64,000 bases of DNA from Isoetes taiwanensis (taxonomy: Eukaryota; Streptophyta; Lycopodiopsida; Isoetales; Isoetaceae), in contig JAJEKV010000080.1 of NCBI GenBank assembly GCA_021234155.1, positions 3,829,867 to 3,893,866 of the forward strand, in the 5' to 3' direction. The stretch's first letter is position 1; each line of letters begins with the position of its first letter. Both the position numbers and the translations under genes were made by a program. The notes below the pieces were generated by a model that searched no databases, was not told the DNA's origin, and worked only from the letters and a program-made list of their open reading frames with translations. This document shows, one piece after another, positions 24,948 to 34,749 of this stretch.

Positions 24948-24999
24948 GTCTCACAGCTCGCGCCTGGTCGCAGAACTAAATTTTAGCAAGCTGTGAGAC
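24948..24999 (+). repeat. hairpin A1 (before ORF1)
   Basis: Arms GTCTCACAGCT and AGCTGTGAGAC. This is a shortened member of the family: the GGAGCGAGGCG part of the 3' arm is missing. Confidence 0.88.
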
Positions 25000-25118
25000 A
25001 TCGAGCCAAGACCACCAAATATGATGAATTTGAGAAAAGTAATGTGGAAAGGCTAGTTCTAAGGTAGGAATTAATTAGAATAGCATGTTTTAATTACCTA
25101 AATAACCTAGAAATGTAT

Positions 25119-25186
25119 ATCTCACAGCTCGCGCCTGGTCTAAAAACTAAACTTTAGTTTTGGAGCGAGGCGCAAGCTGTGAGACC
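25119..25186 (+). repeat. hairpin A2 (before ORF1)
   Basis: The 5' arm TCTCACAGCTCGCGCCT pairs with AGGCGCAAGCTGTGAGA. An inner stem AAAACTAAA / TTTAGTTTT closes the top. It ends about 100 bp upstream of the ORF1 TATA box. Confidence 0.92.
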
Positions 25187-25287
25187 AATAGGTAGAAAAA
25201 GTCTGAAATAAGTGTAAATTTCAATTAAATAGGTGCCTTAGCATGTTAAATAGAGAAACTTGAATTTTGACCTAAAACTTCCCAAGC

Positions 25288-25296
25288 TATAAATAG
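25288..25296 (+). promoter_or_regulatory. TATA box of ORF1 module
   Basis: TATAAATAG, 110 bp before the ORF1 ATG. It is followed by CCCCTCATTTC and an AATCCGCTCCC leader element, both also found behind the ORF2 TATA box. Confidence 0.72.
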
Positions 25297-25397
25297 ATGT
25301 AGAGCCCCCTCATTTCCACGTCCCAATCCTAGAAATCCGCTCCCCCCGCACTTAGGCGATCTTTTGGCGCTTTTACCCGATTGATGATCCGTAAAGT

Positions 25398-26644
25398 ATG
25401 GCCCGAACCAAACAGACCGCCAGGAAGCGTCGCCCAGGCGAAACCACCAGCGCCACTGAGGCTGAGATCATTCGACAGATGCTTCGCGAGAGGCTCGCGA
25501 GAGGGGGTCGTTCGCCTTCGGACGAAGAGCAGGACACGTCCGATCTGATCGACGTCTTCAACCAGCAGGTGGAGCAGGACGAGGCAACATCACCAACCTC
25601 TATGGACGAGGAGACAAGGGAGGTATATGAAGAAATAGAGCGGGAGATCCGGCAGCAGGAAAGAGCAGAAGACCATTCTGAAGCAGCCACGGAGATCCTC
25701 GAGCAGGAAGAGCAGGTGACAGGTTTGGAGCCAGCAGAGGAAGCAGACCTTAGAAGGTTCATTAGGAAATATGAACGCCGGGAGAAGAGGAAGGAAGACA
25801 AAAAGATGAAAAGGGAGGAAGAGGAACAGAAGGCAGCAAAAGAGAAAAAGGAAGCGAAGGGGAAGTTCGTGGATAGCACAAGGAAGCTGAAGGACTGCCC
25901 GCCAAGGAAGAGGCCTAACCCCAAGATCGTCATCAAGGAGCGGCAAGCCGACGAACCTCCGAACCCCTCCGACGACTCTTCGGATGAGGACTTCAACCCT
26001 AATGCTGCAGGTGGAAGCTCTTCTAAGCACCCGGGCGACGAACAGGTAGTGCCTGACCAACCAGCACCTGAGCAACCCCAGCAAGATCAAGTGCAGAACC
26101 CCCCTGAGTACCCGGCATGGGATAGAAAGAAGCAACCACGACCTGCCCGGGAAGCCTACGTCACCGACAGGATAAAGATTCACGAGAGGAAGATGAGGGA
26201 GCATGAGGCCTACATGAAGAAATGGGAGGCCTACAATAAGTATTACGAAGAAAACAGGGTCCCGTTTGTTGAAGGAGGACGGCCGACAAAGCAGCAGACC
26301 TTGAAGCCGCCACCACCGAAGCCCAAGGTCCCCAAGCCACCACCCAAGAAGAAGGTAGACAGGAAGGAGGTGGAGAGGAGAGCGTTGAGGGAGATTAGGC
26401 ACTTCCAGCGCAGCTATGGACTTCTAATCCTCCGTGCCCTTTTTGCTCGGTTAGTGCGAGAAGTAATGCAGCCCACAGATGGACTTCGTGGTCCGACGGT
26501 TATACCGCTAGCAATGCAAGAAGTAGAGGCAAAGATAGTGCAACATTTTGAAGATTCAACAGCAGACATGTCCACGCCAAGCGGGTAACCCTAATGCGAC
26601 AAGACATGAGTCTTGCGACCCGCATAAAGGGAGAACGCCCTTAG
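25398..26644 (+). CDS. ORF1: histone H3-like protein of the retrotransposon (one frameshift)
   Basis: The frame runs 396 codons to 26588. A one-base shift near 26575 hides the last about 20 residues, which continue to a stop at 26642-26644. Residues 1-10 are MARTKQTARK, the canonical H3 tail through K9 (initiator Met included). Residues about 80-170 are Glu/Lys-rich and probably coiled coil. 265-290 include [14 protein letters not shown], and about 300-320 are Pro/Lys-rich. From residue 328 an H3 fold follows: ALREIRHFQRS (alpha-N), [17 protein letters not shown] (alpha-1), [16 protein letters not shown] (alpha-2), then past the shift AKRVTLM..D..LA..IKGER. H3 is normally about 136 residues; here about 300 are inserted between tail and fold. 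By family, a nuclear chromatin protein; nucleosome assembly is inference. Confidence 0.88.
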
Positions 26645-26790
26645 AACTTTTTTTGTAAATAATTGAAAATTTTGTATTATAGAGCAATTTTGTGTACTTT
26701 AATTGCATAAACTTGATTAATTAGAGCAAGTTAATAAGTTTTAGCTTTTATTGCAGTGAAATAGGACAATTGCAGGCCGAAAAACGTGAT
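26645..26790 (+). other. A/T-rich region after ORF1, probable 3' UTR
   Basis: A/T-rich tail with TGTAAATAATTGAAAATTTTG just after the stop, matched at the same place in copy B. It could serve as a 3' UTR with poly(A) signals. Confidence 0.4.
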
Positions 26791-26859
26791 GTCTCACAGC
26801 TCGCGCCTGGTCGCAAAACTAAATTTTAGTTTTGAAGCGAGGCAAAAGTCGTGGAGACC
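26791..26859 (+). repeat. hairpin A3 (before ORF2)
   Basis: Same family: GTCTCACAGCTCGCGCC opposite GTCGTGGAGAC. The 3' arm is slightly eroded compared with A2 and A4. Confidence 0.88.
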
Positions 26860-26990
26860 CGCCCAAACTTGACCAAAACAGCTCCAAAGCGACCAAATAA
26901 GGGGTCAATTCTGTCTGATTTGATGAGCCCATCATCCTTACACCATTAGTTTACCCAAATTAGACACCTTTTGATCGAAATGAGACTGAT

Positions 26991-27058
26991 GTCTCACAGC
27001 TCGCGCCTGGTCAAAGAACTAAAGGTTAGTTTTGGAGCGAGGCGCAAGCTGTGAGACC
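26991..27058 (+). repeat. hairpin A4 (before ORF2)
   Basis: GTCTCACAGCTCGCGCC pairs with GGCGCAAGCTGTGAGAC. It lies about 190 bp upstream of the ORF2 TATA box. Confidence 0.92.
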
Positions 27059-27245
27059 TCTTACCATTTCTTCACCAGAACGTGTCCAAATCATCTTCAA
27101 CCTGTTGGATAGTATCCTTGAGGTAATTTAGCCCTGTTCAAACATCTCATTTAGTCTTCAAATTGCCATTTTTACCTTAGATAGACTAGAATTACCCAAC
27201 CCGTGAATTTCCCAAGTCACCCAAAAATTAGGGTTTTCCCTTTTC

Positions 27246-27254
27246 TATAAATAG
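27246..27254 (+). promoter_or_regulatory. TATA box of ORF2 module
   Basis: TATAAATAG, 125 bp before the ORF2 ATG, with the same downstream CCCCTCATTTC and AAATCCGCTCCC elements as the ORF1 module. Confidence 0.72.
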
Positions 27255-27370
27255 ACCCCTCATTTCTCGATAGCACCCTACAAATCCGCTCCCGCGACCG
27301 CTAGCCGATTTCATTTCAACTCCCTGAGGCGCTCTTGCAACTGTTTGTTACCCTCTTCTGCAATTAACCA

Positions 27371-28922
27371 ATGGCAACCTCTGATTTCCGCAGATGGTAC
27401 AGCGCCAGCGCTCATGCTGCCGAGGCCGACGTCGACCAAATCTTCCATATCTTCAGGAAGGAGGTAGATGTCCGTGCAACCTTTGCACGCCACCCCACTT
27501 ACAAGAGAGTCTTGTCGAGTTCCAAGCTAGGGTAGAACCAGCTAGTAGTACTCCCCCCCCTTGTGTAGGCTACTTTGTTCCTAGACCGGTCCCCTGAAAG
27601 CATTAGACGGCGTCGAACATCGCCAAATACCTAACAAACAAAGCGCAGCGCACACCTGAGCCAATGGTCCTAACTGTCAATAGGACCAAGTACTTCTCTT
27701 TCAACACTGCCTTGGCAATCTTTCTTACCCACCGTGCCGAGAACACCGTGGGGGAAACCTCCATTCCCCCCATGGACGTGGACCCATTAGCCATAGCAGC
27801 AGAACAACGGCTCCTCACACAGTATGAACAGGAGCAGGAAGGGAAGGAAGAAGACTCGGATGAACAGGAATCAGAAGAAGAGGAAGACTATGTCGAGCTC
27901 GACCCAGCGGAGGAGCGGCGACAAGCAGAACAGGAGTGGCAAGACTTCGAAAGAAGCCGGCAAACTCTCAGAGTCACGCCACCCCTTGGGTTAGGCATCA
28001 CAACCCTAGCTCCCATTATTGTCGAAGGTGAGGAGTTTCTGCTCCTAAGTTTACATCCAAAACCTCCCGAGTGCGAAAGGGAAAGGGAGAGACCAAGAGT
28101 TGCCGCACCAGCCTCAAGAACGGACTTAGACGACTTCATTATCGCCCAGGAGCATCCGACTTCCCCCTCCAAGTAAGGGAAGCCGACACTTACGGGGAGA
28201 ATCTACCTCCGACATCCAAGCCTACAGCAGCATCGCGATTATGGAGGCAGACAAAGGCCGAGAACAAGCTACCGGACGGAGGAAGAGTTTCTTGCTTTAC
28301 AGAACAGATGGGGATTCGGCTTACGCCGACCTCAAACATCCTAACGGCAAGCTCTTCCGCAAGCACCTCCCCGATAGGAGAGGGACCGACCTCGTGAGGG
28401 CTTTAGCAACAAGGGAAGACTACGTGGAGCTCACCACGGTGGAGGTGATGACTCTTCGGCAGCGCATTACCGTGAGCTGGATACCGAGTGGCCGAAGACC
28501 CGCCTCGCGAAATCCATTTACCACGCAGCATACCTCCCTGGCTGATGGATGGTAGATTAGCGTAATTCACCGGAAGTTCCCCGTGAGGCGAAGAAGGAGT
28601 ATCGATGCCGATTGCACTCGTGGATTCGGCCGCATGCGCCGTTGCCCCTCAACACAGTATGCCATCCCGGGTGAAGAGAGCGGTAGCACTCGACGTCTTC
28701 GACTTCGCCATACCTTACAGGCGGCAGGCAAGACTGGCGGTGACAGCAGCTTATACCTCCGACCGCAGAATAGAAGACTTGGCGAGAGCTTTACAGGGTG
28801 GATCTTCAGCCAATGTCCTTAGGAACTTGGGCCATTCAGTGGGAACAGCCCAAGTGAAAAAGTTCCTAGAGGATAATCCATCTTACCTGGCAAAAAGAAG
28901 AATGATTAGCAAAGAGTTGTAA
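27371..28922 (+). pseudogene. ORF2: conserved protein of unknown function (frameshifted)
   Basis: Starts MATSDFRRWYSASAHAAEAD at 27371 and is recognisable across several frames, including 27664-28176, to a stop at 28920-28922. Visible parts: a helical N-terminus, a segment VLTVNRTKYFSFNTALAIFL, a Glu/Asp-rich stretch, PPLGLGITTLAPII followed by EGEEFLLL, and a basic C-terminal part with KRAVALDVFDFAIPYRRQ and VKKFLEDNPSYL. Copy B shows the same order, so it was a real gene of this family. I compared it by eye with H2A, H2B, H4 and Gag features and none fits. Frameshifts break the frame at least twice. The position between H3-like ORF1 and gag suggests a helper role, but that is inference. Confidence 0.62.
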
Positions 28923-29069
28923 TTTTGTATTAGCATAATATAAAATATGAATAGAATTTTCTTTGCTCTATAAATGTTTTGTTGATGTATCTTGTGTCCC
29001 CAACCATGCCAACAAACATAAATAATGCAAGAAAACAAGGAAAACTAACCATATAGCTATGAACCACTT
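28923..29069 (+). other. A/T-rich spacer between ORF2 and gag
   Basis: A/T-rich, with CTATAAATG near 28968 and a splice-acceptor-like TTGTGTATGCAG ending at about 29078. Copy B keeps the TATGCAG. Gag may be reached by splicing or have its own start. Confidence 0.35.
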
Positions 29070-30330
29070 GTGTATGCAGCTAGAGGCCTAAACGCAGGAG
29101 AACGTCAACTGCGAGAACTTATGGAAGAACAGAGTCCGCCCAGGCCACGCCCGGCAAGGAACCTGCTTGAAGAATTTGGACAAATGACCCCAGAAGAAGA
29201 AATATCGCAAATGAGGACAGACCTGGAGCAGATAAAGGCTTTGCTAGCCGCCATGTGAAGGTGTTCGGTGGTTGGCAATCGCCAACCGCCGCAAGCGCTG
29301 GGCCACTTCGGAGAACAGAAGAGACAAGAAGAGGAGCAAGAGAGGAAGGTCCCCGGGCTCGGACTCCTTCGACTCAAGCTCGATTCGAATCCGATTCCGA
29401 GGAAGAAGAAGAGCGTAACCAAGACCGAACAGATGGAAGGCAGAGGAACGCCCCGGACGGACGGCAAAGGGACACAAGAACCTCTGACTACCAGAAGAAA
29501 GTGGACTCTGCATTGGGAAATGTCCGAAGGCCAGAAGCCTCGAGCAATTCTCAAAGCAGAATAGGTCGCATGGAGGCCAAGCTTGGCTTGACGAGATGAG
29601 TGAATATGGCAACGCTTTATGGTATGAAGGATAAGGATAAAGGCGTGGTGGCAACAAAGAAACCGAAAAGGAGCAAGACGCATTTGGTGGAAGGGTTATG
29701 CCAAAGCTCATGGCTTAGCCGTGGATGCTAGGTGTTCGTGAAGTTTGCTAAAGCCTTCAAAGCGCCATTACGTTCCAAAGAGCACAAGTCCAAAGATGAT
29801 GCAAAGCAGCTTCTACAAAGTTGCGGCAAGGCAACAAAACAAATCCCGGAAATATACAGAGGAATTCATGAGGCTGAGGTGTATGTCCCAAAGTTAGGTG
29901 AGAAGCATGCAAAGAGAAAGCTACATTGAAGGTCCGAATGAGGAGATCCGCAGTTTTGTAAGGGCAATAAACCCTAGAACAAAGATCGGGTTTGAGTCCA
30001 AGGCAATAAGCTTGCAAGGAAGGACCTCGTAATAGCGGGCGAGGCAAAGATGATATCAAGGACAAAGGCAAGGCAAAGCGTTTTAGCCCGGGCCGGCCCG
30101 ACCAGACCAGCTAGAGCCCGTGATAGCGGCAATCGGGAAGCAAGCAGAGAAGAAGCGGTGTGTCCTTCAAAGATAAGCGGTGAAGGGTCAAACTACCCAA
30201 AGCAAGGCGCGTTCCTTTTCGCGTGCCATGCCCAAGGAAAAGAGACAGGAGTGCATAGAAAGCAGCTTTTGTTTCAGTGCTTCCAGCCAGGCCATAGGAC
30301 GTTTAACCGCCCATACGCCATGAGTGCGGC
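29070..30330 (+). pseudogene. gag region of copy A (frameshifted)
   Basis: The opening 29070-29258 frame has QMTPEEEISQMRTDLEQIKA and no ATG at its start. Later fragments carry capsid-like peptides: FVKFAKAFKAPL near 29732 and YVPKLGEKHAKRK near 29880. A zinc-knuckle remnant reads QCFQPGHRTFN near 30275, with two of its cysteines lost. Gag proteins package the RNA. Copy B joins the knuckle remnant to protease in one frame, so gag and pol were probably a single polyprotein. Several frameshifts and stops make it non-functional as sequenced. Confidence 0.7.
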
Positions 30331-33300
30331 CCTTAGCGAAAGTTGGGAGATTGGGACACCCTCGTCTGACGACGACGGCGAGGAAGCCCCGCTGACTACA
30401 TTCAGTGGTGAGTGTCATATCTTTGCCGTAATAGATACTGAGCAGAGCAGAGAGCCGAAGATAAAGTAATTTCCCACAAGAGGGAAGGCCAAGACCAAGT
30501 CCTTCATAGTCTTGATAGACTCGTGAAGTAGCCATAACTTTGCATCCCCCGTGAATGGTTCAAATGTTGAAGTTGAAACCACTAAAGTCAAAGCCAAGGC
30601 CCGTTGTCTTAGCAAAGTGGAGCAAAGAAGGCGCATCGGGCGGTAAGAGAATCAACTTCGACATCGACTTGCCAGGGATTAAAATCCAGATGGGGGCAGA
30701 AGTAATGGGTATTGGCAAATACGACTTGATCATAGGTATGGAGTACCTTGGACCAGCAGGGGCCATTATCGATTGTGGAAATCGGAAGGTGACCTTCCCA
30801 ACGCCCGACGGCAAGATCATTGAGATCACAGGTAAAGAAGTTGTTCCCGTCATGCAGTGTATGTCTTCTAAACAGCTGTTCAAGTGCATCAAGAGTGAGC
30901 GGGTGGCATACATCTTCAAGCTTGAGATTAGTGAGCAGGAGTTAGAAGAAAGCAAAGAAGACAAGGTGCTCAGCAAGTTGCCGAAGCAAATAGCTAAGCT
31001 GATCATGGAGTTCCATGATCTCTTTCCAGATGAGATCAAGCAGCTTCCTCCTTATAGGGGAGTTGAGTGCGAGATAGCACTCGAACCGGGAACAAAGCCA
31101 ACAAGCAAGGCTCCATATAGAATGACAACGCAGGAGTTGTCGGAGCTGAAGAAGCAGTTGCAGGAGCTGCTCGACCTAGGTTTCATTAGACCTAGTGTCT
31201 CGCCGTTTGGGGCGCCCATTCTTTTTGTCAAGAAAAAGGATGGATCACTGAGGATGTGCATAGACTATAGACAGTTGAATAAGCACACCATTAAGAACAA
31301 GTATGCGCTTCCAAGATCAGACGACTTGATGGATCAGCTTCAAGGAGCAAAGATCTTCTCCAAAATCGACTTAAGGTCAGGCTATCATCAGATTCGGATA
31401 AAGGAAGAAGATATCCATAAAACCGCCTTCAGGACGCGGTATGGGCACTATGAGTTCACGGTAATGCCTTTCGGCTTATCAAATGCCCCCGCAACGTTCA
31501 TGAGGCTCATGAACGATATCTTCAGGGAGTTTTTAGACACCTTTGTGATTGTATTCTTTGACGACATTTTGGTGTATAGCAGATCCCTTGAAGAGCACGT
31601 ACAACACTTGAGAGAAGTCTTTGCCGAGAAGTTGAAGAGGCACCCGGTTATGCGCCAAGTTGTCGGCGCGCCGCCAAGAATCGGAGAAGGTGGAATACCG
31701 GGTCATGTGATCTCAGCGAGTAGAAGGCATCTCGACGGACCCGCCAAGATTGAAGCGGTGATTCAAAGGGTCGGCTACAACAAGAATGTGCACGAGGTCG
31801 AAGTTTTCTCGAAGTTCGTGAAGAACTTTGCTAAGATAGCAGCCGGAACGCAGGACCGACGAGGGCGGAGAAGGTGAAAGATTGGGCGAGCATTGGCACA
31901 AGAAAGCCCAAAAGGGGTTTGAATTGTTGAAAGAAGCTTTGACGACAGCCCCTGCCTTGACCTCGCCGACCCGGAGAAAGATAAGCTTGTAGCAACAGAT
32001 GCGAGTAAGATAGCTACAGCAAAGGCTTATGCAAGAAGAGCGCGGTGGTAGCGATGACTCTGTGAAGATGAACGACGCGAGACGCTGCCACCAACGCGAC
32101 GATCAGGAATTGCTTGGCGGTTGTCGGCATTAAGAATATGGAGGCACTATCTCTTGGGAAGGAGGTTCCAATTGATACCCACCATCGAGCCTCCCAAGAT
32201 GTATTCACGCAACCGCACCTTTAACTGGAGGCAAAGCGGAGGTGGATGGAGTTCCTCAAAGAATATGACTTTGTTATAGTCTACAAGCTTCGGGAAGCTC
32301 AATGTGGTAGCAGATGCTTTCAAGGCATCCCCCGACAACTAGAGTCCATTGCAATGCAATTTCGACGCTCTCCAGTGACTTTGGTAAGAAGATTGAAGAG
32401 TCCTTGCCAACGGATGTGGATTTCAGGGAAGTATGGGCAAGCCTCTCTAGGGAGGCTAGAACAGATAAAGAGCGGGAGGCCTTCAAGCATTATAAGAAGG
32501 AAGGCAACCTCGTTATACCATAAGAACAAGTTGTGCGACCGAATCATCGGGGGTAAGGAAGTTGATCCTCCATGACGACAACAGCCCAATAGCTGGCCAT
32601 GCGATTCATGAAAACATATTTCAAAGTGCGCAGCAGCTATTATTGGCCAGGAATGAAGAAGCAAGTAGCTCGCTACATCAAGGAATGTCAGCTATGCCAG
32701 CCAGACGGCGGAAAGCAACCCCGAATTCGGGGGCATTAGAGCCACTAAGCGGTGCCAAACGCTAAGTGGGAGGTGATCAGCATGGATTTCATCACAGGGC
32801 TCCCAAGGACGGTAAGAGGGAAGGATGCCTTGATGGTAGTGGTCGGCAAGTTGTCGAAGATGGCACACTTTGTGCCTTGCAAGACCACGACATCGACTAT
32901 GGATACAAGCAAAGCTCTTCACCAAAGAGATCTTCAGGGCTTCATGGCATGCCAAGGGAGATTATATCCGGGAGGGACCGGGTTCATGAGTGCATTTTGG
33001 CAAGACCTCTTTGCGACGATTCAGACCAAGCTATCCATGAGCACGCGTATCATCCTCGGGACGGATGGCCAAACGGAGCGGACCAATAGGATCTTAGAAG
33101 ACATGCTACGAAACTATGTCTGGAATAAGCAAAGTATGTGGGAAGAATTTATTCACTTGGTGGAGTTTGCATACAATAGCACCAAGCAGGAATCATCCCA
33201 AATGTCGCCGTTTATGATCAATTACGGCTACCAGTGCCTAACTCCAGACACTTGGCACAACCCCGTGTCAAAAGTGGAAGTTTCGCAGCAGATGTTGGCC

Positions 33301-33888
33301 GATATGCAGCAGCTTGTGGAAGAGGTTCGAGGGTATCTGCTAGCAGCAAGAAGTCGATAAAAGAGCATCGCCGACAAGCATCGAACAGTCAGAGAGTTCA
33401 AAGTTGGAGATGATGTATGGCTCAAGATCAAGGTGAAGCAGGCAAAGCTCAGGATCGGGAATTGCAAGAAGCTTGCTCCAAGGTAATGGACCTTCGTAAT
33501 AATTAAGAGAGTAGGTAATCAATCCTACAAGTTAGAATTGCCAGCACACCTAAAGATTCATAAGGTCTTCCATGTGAGTTTGTTGAAGAAGCACACTCCA
33601 AACCCAGACGAAGTCTTGGACACTCCAACGTTGTTGGAAATGACGGAGGAGCAGCTGGAAATAGTTCCAGAATTGATTCTTGATAAAGCTTTCAAGAAAA
33701 CGAGGAGATCAGAATTCCTCCAGTATTTGGTCAAGTGGAAACACTTGCCGCTGGAAGACGCGACATGGGTACTTAAGAAGGATTTAGAAAACAAGTACCC
33801 ACGGTTTTATGGAGCAATGGGACGGGCAAGGTCATCTCAGAAGAAATCGCTCAGGCATGTCGATTTGTGTAGGTTAATTCTTGTGTAG
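30330..33888 (+). pseudogene. pol of copy A: protease, RT, RNase H, integrase, chromodomain
   Basis: Ty3/gypsy order. Around 30520 the protease active site D-S-G is broken (a GAC TCG TGA reading where copy B has DSGSS). 30555-31877 holds RT, including [34 protein letters not shown] and catalytic [15 protein letters not shown]. RNase H (about 31980-32340) is riddled with indels. 32752-33360 is integrase, with MDFITGLPRTV and TNRILEDMLRNYVWNKQ; its second Asp region is damaged. 33538-33888 has the post-integrase HKVFHVSLLKKH and a chromodomain, ELILDKAFKKTRRSEFLQYL then KWKHLPLEDATWV. Chromodomains of chromoviruses guide integration by binding histone marks. Not functional as sequenced. Confidence 0.9.
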
Positions 33889-34734
33889 TTAGGATTAATT
33901 CCACGATGCCACCTATGCTTGGTATGGGTCGCATGTGTTGTTACCGATGATGGGACCACTACGGTGATCTCTAGGGCATGGTGTAATGCCAATGTAGGCA
34001 TGACCGCGTTTTCGCTTGGGCGAGTGGAAGGTAGATTAGAAAGTCTACTTGCCTAGACGAAGTAGGCGACCTCGGAGAGAAAAGGAGGTCATTAAGGAAT
34101 GCATCGATAGGGAAAAGCACCTCTAGCCCCATATATGCTTTGATAGGAGGAATCAGACCTTCACGCCCCATATACGGGAAGGACCTATCCTCCACGCCGG
34201 GCAACTAGGGTGTAGGCATGAGCGCATATAGGCATATAGGGCCGTCTCCACTGGCCATAATGGAAGATTCACCCTCTTCCCACGCCGGAGATTAGCCATG
34301 CATCCATGTAGACAGGTGGGGTGGTCACCATATAACCAAAAATTTATTAAATAATTAAAATGGTACTAACGTAGTGTCGACCTGCAGGCCAGTAGAGCGC
34401 TCCGGAGGGCAAGGAGGTCGAGCTACGAAGACTTGCAATACAAATTTTGTTGGAATGTGTTGCAAGGAACGAAGAGTACCTCGAACAATAATTATAGATA
34501 TGAAATGTTGAAAATTTGTCTAACTTAAGATAGTGAATAACTTGTTAATGGTGTTATGAATTGATAAGTATTCCATAGTATAATGACGTGATAATGTCCT
34601 AAAAATATTACCTTAGGGTAATCTTGGTAAATGTATAACTATTATATTGTATGCATCACGTTGATTGCAGATTGCAGATTAGGAAGATCCCAAGGTGGGG
34701 AGACCCACGATGCTTTGCCGGACAACATCATTTC
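33889..34734 (+). other. non-coding region between pol and 3' LTR
   Basis: About 850 bp with no reading frame of note. It is conserved with copy B where the latter is visible (to 64000), for example CACTACGGTGATCTCTAGGG. It may be an untranslated or packaging region. Confidence 0.5.
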
Positions 34735-34749
34735 AAGGTGGGGGGAGAA
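34735..34749 (+). promoter_or_regulatory. polypurine tract
   Basis: AAGGTGGGGGGAGAA directly precedes the 3' LTR TG and primes plus-strand DNA synthesis. A similar CAAGGTGGGGAGA lies about 45 bp upstream. Confidence 0.9.

Noticed and set aside
25373-26402. Long minus-strand frames opposite ORF1 (25373-25996, 25590-26402)
   Set aside because: Ser/Leu-rich shadows of the Glu/Lys-rich sense gene; no domain, and the sense frame has clear H3 homology.
24948-27058. Hairpins as terminators or CRISPR-like repeats
   Set aside because: They sit upstream of TATA boxes in pairs, in a plant retrotransposon, with no spacer array or U-run.
27371-28922. ORF2 as a second histone (H2A, H2B or H4)
   Set aside because: I looked for histone-fold signatures of each and found none that align over more than a few residues.
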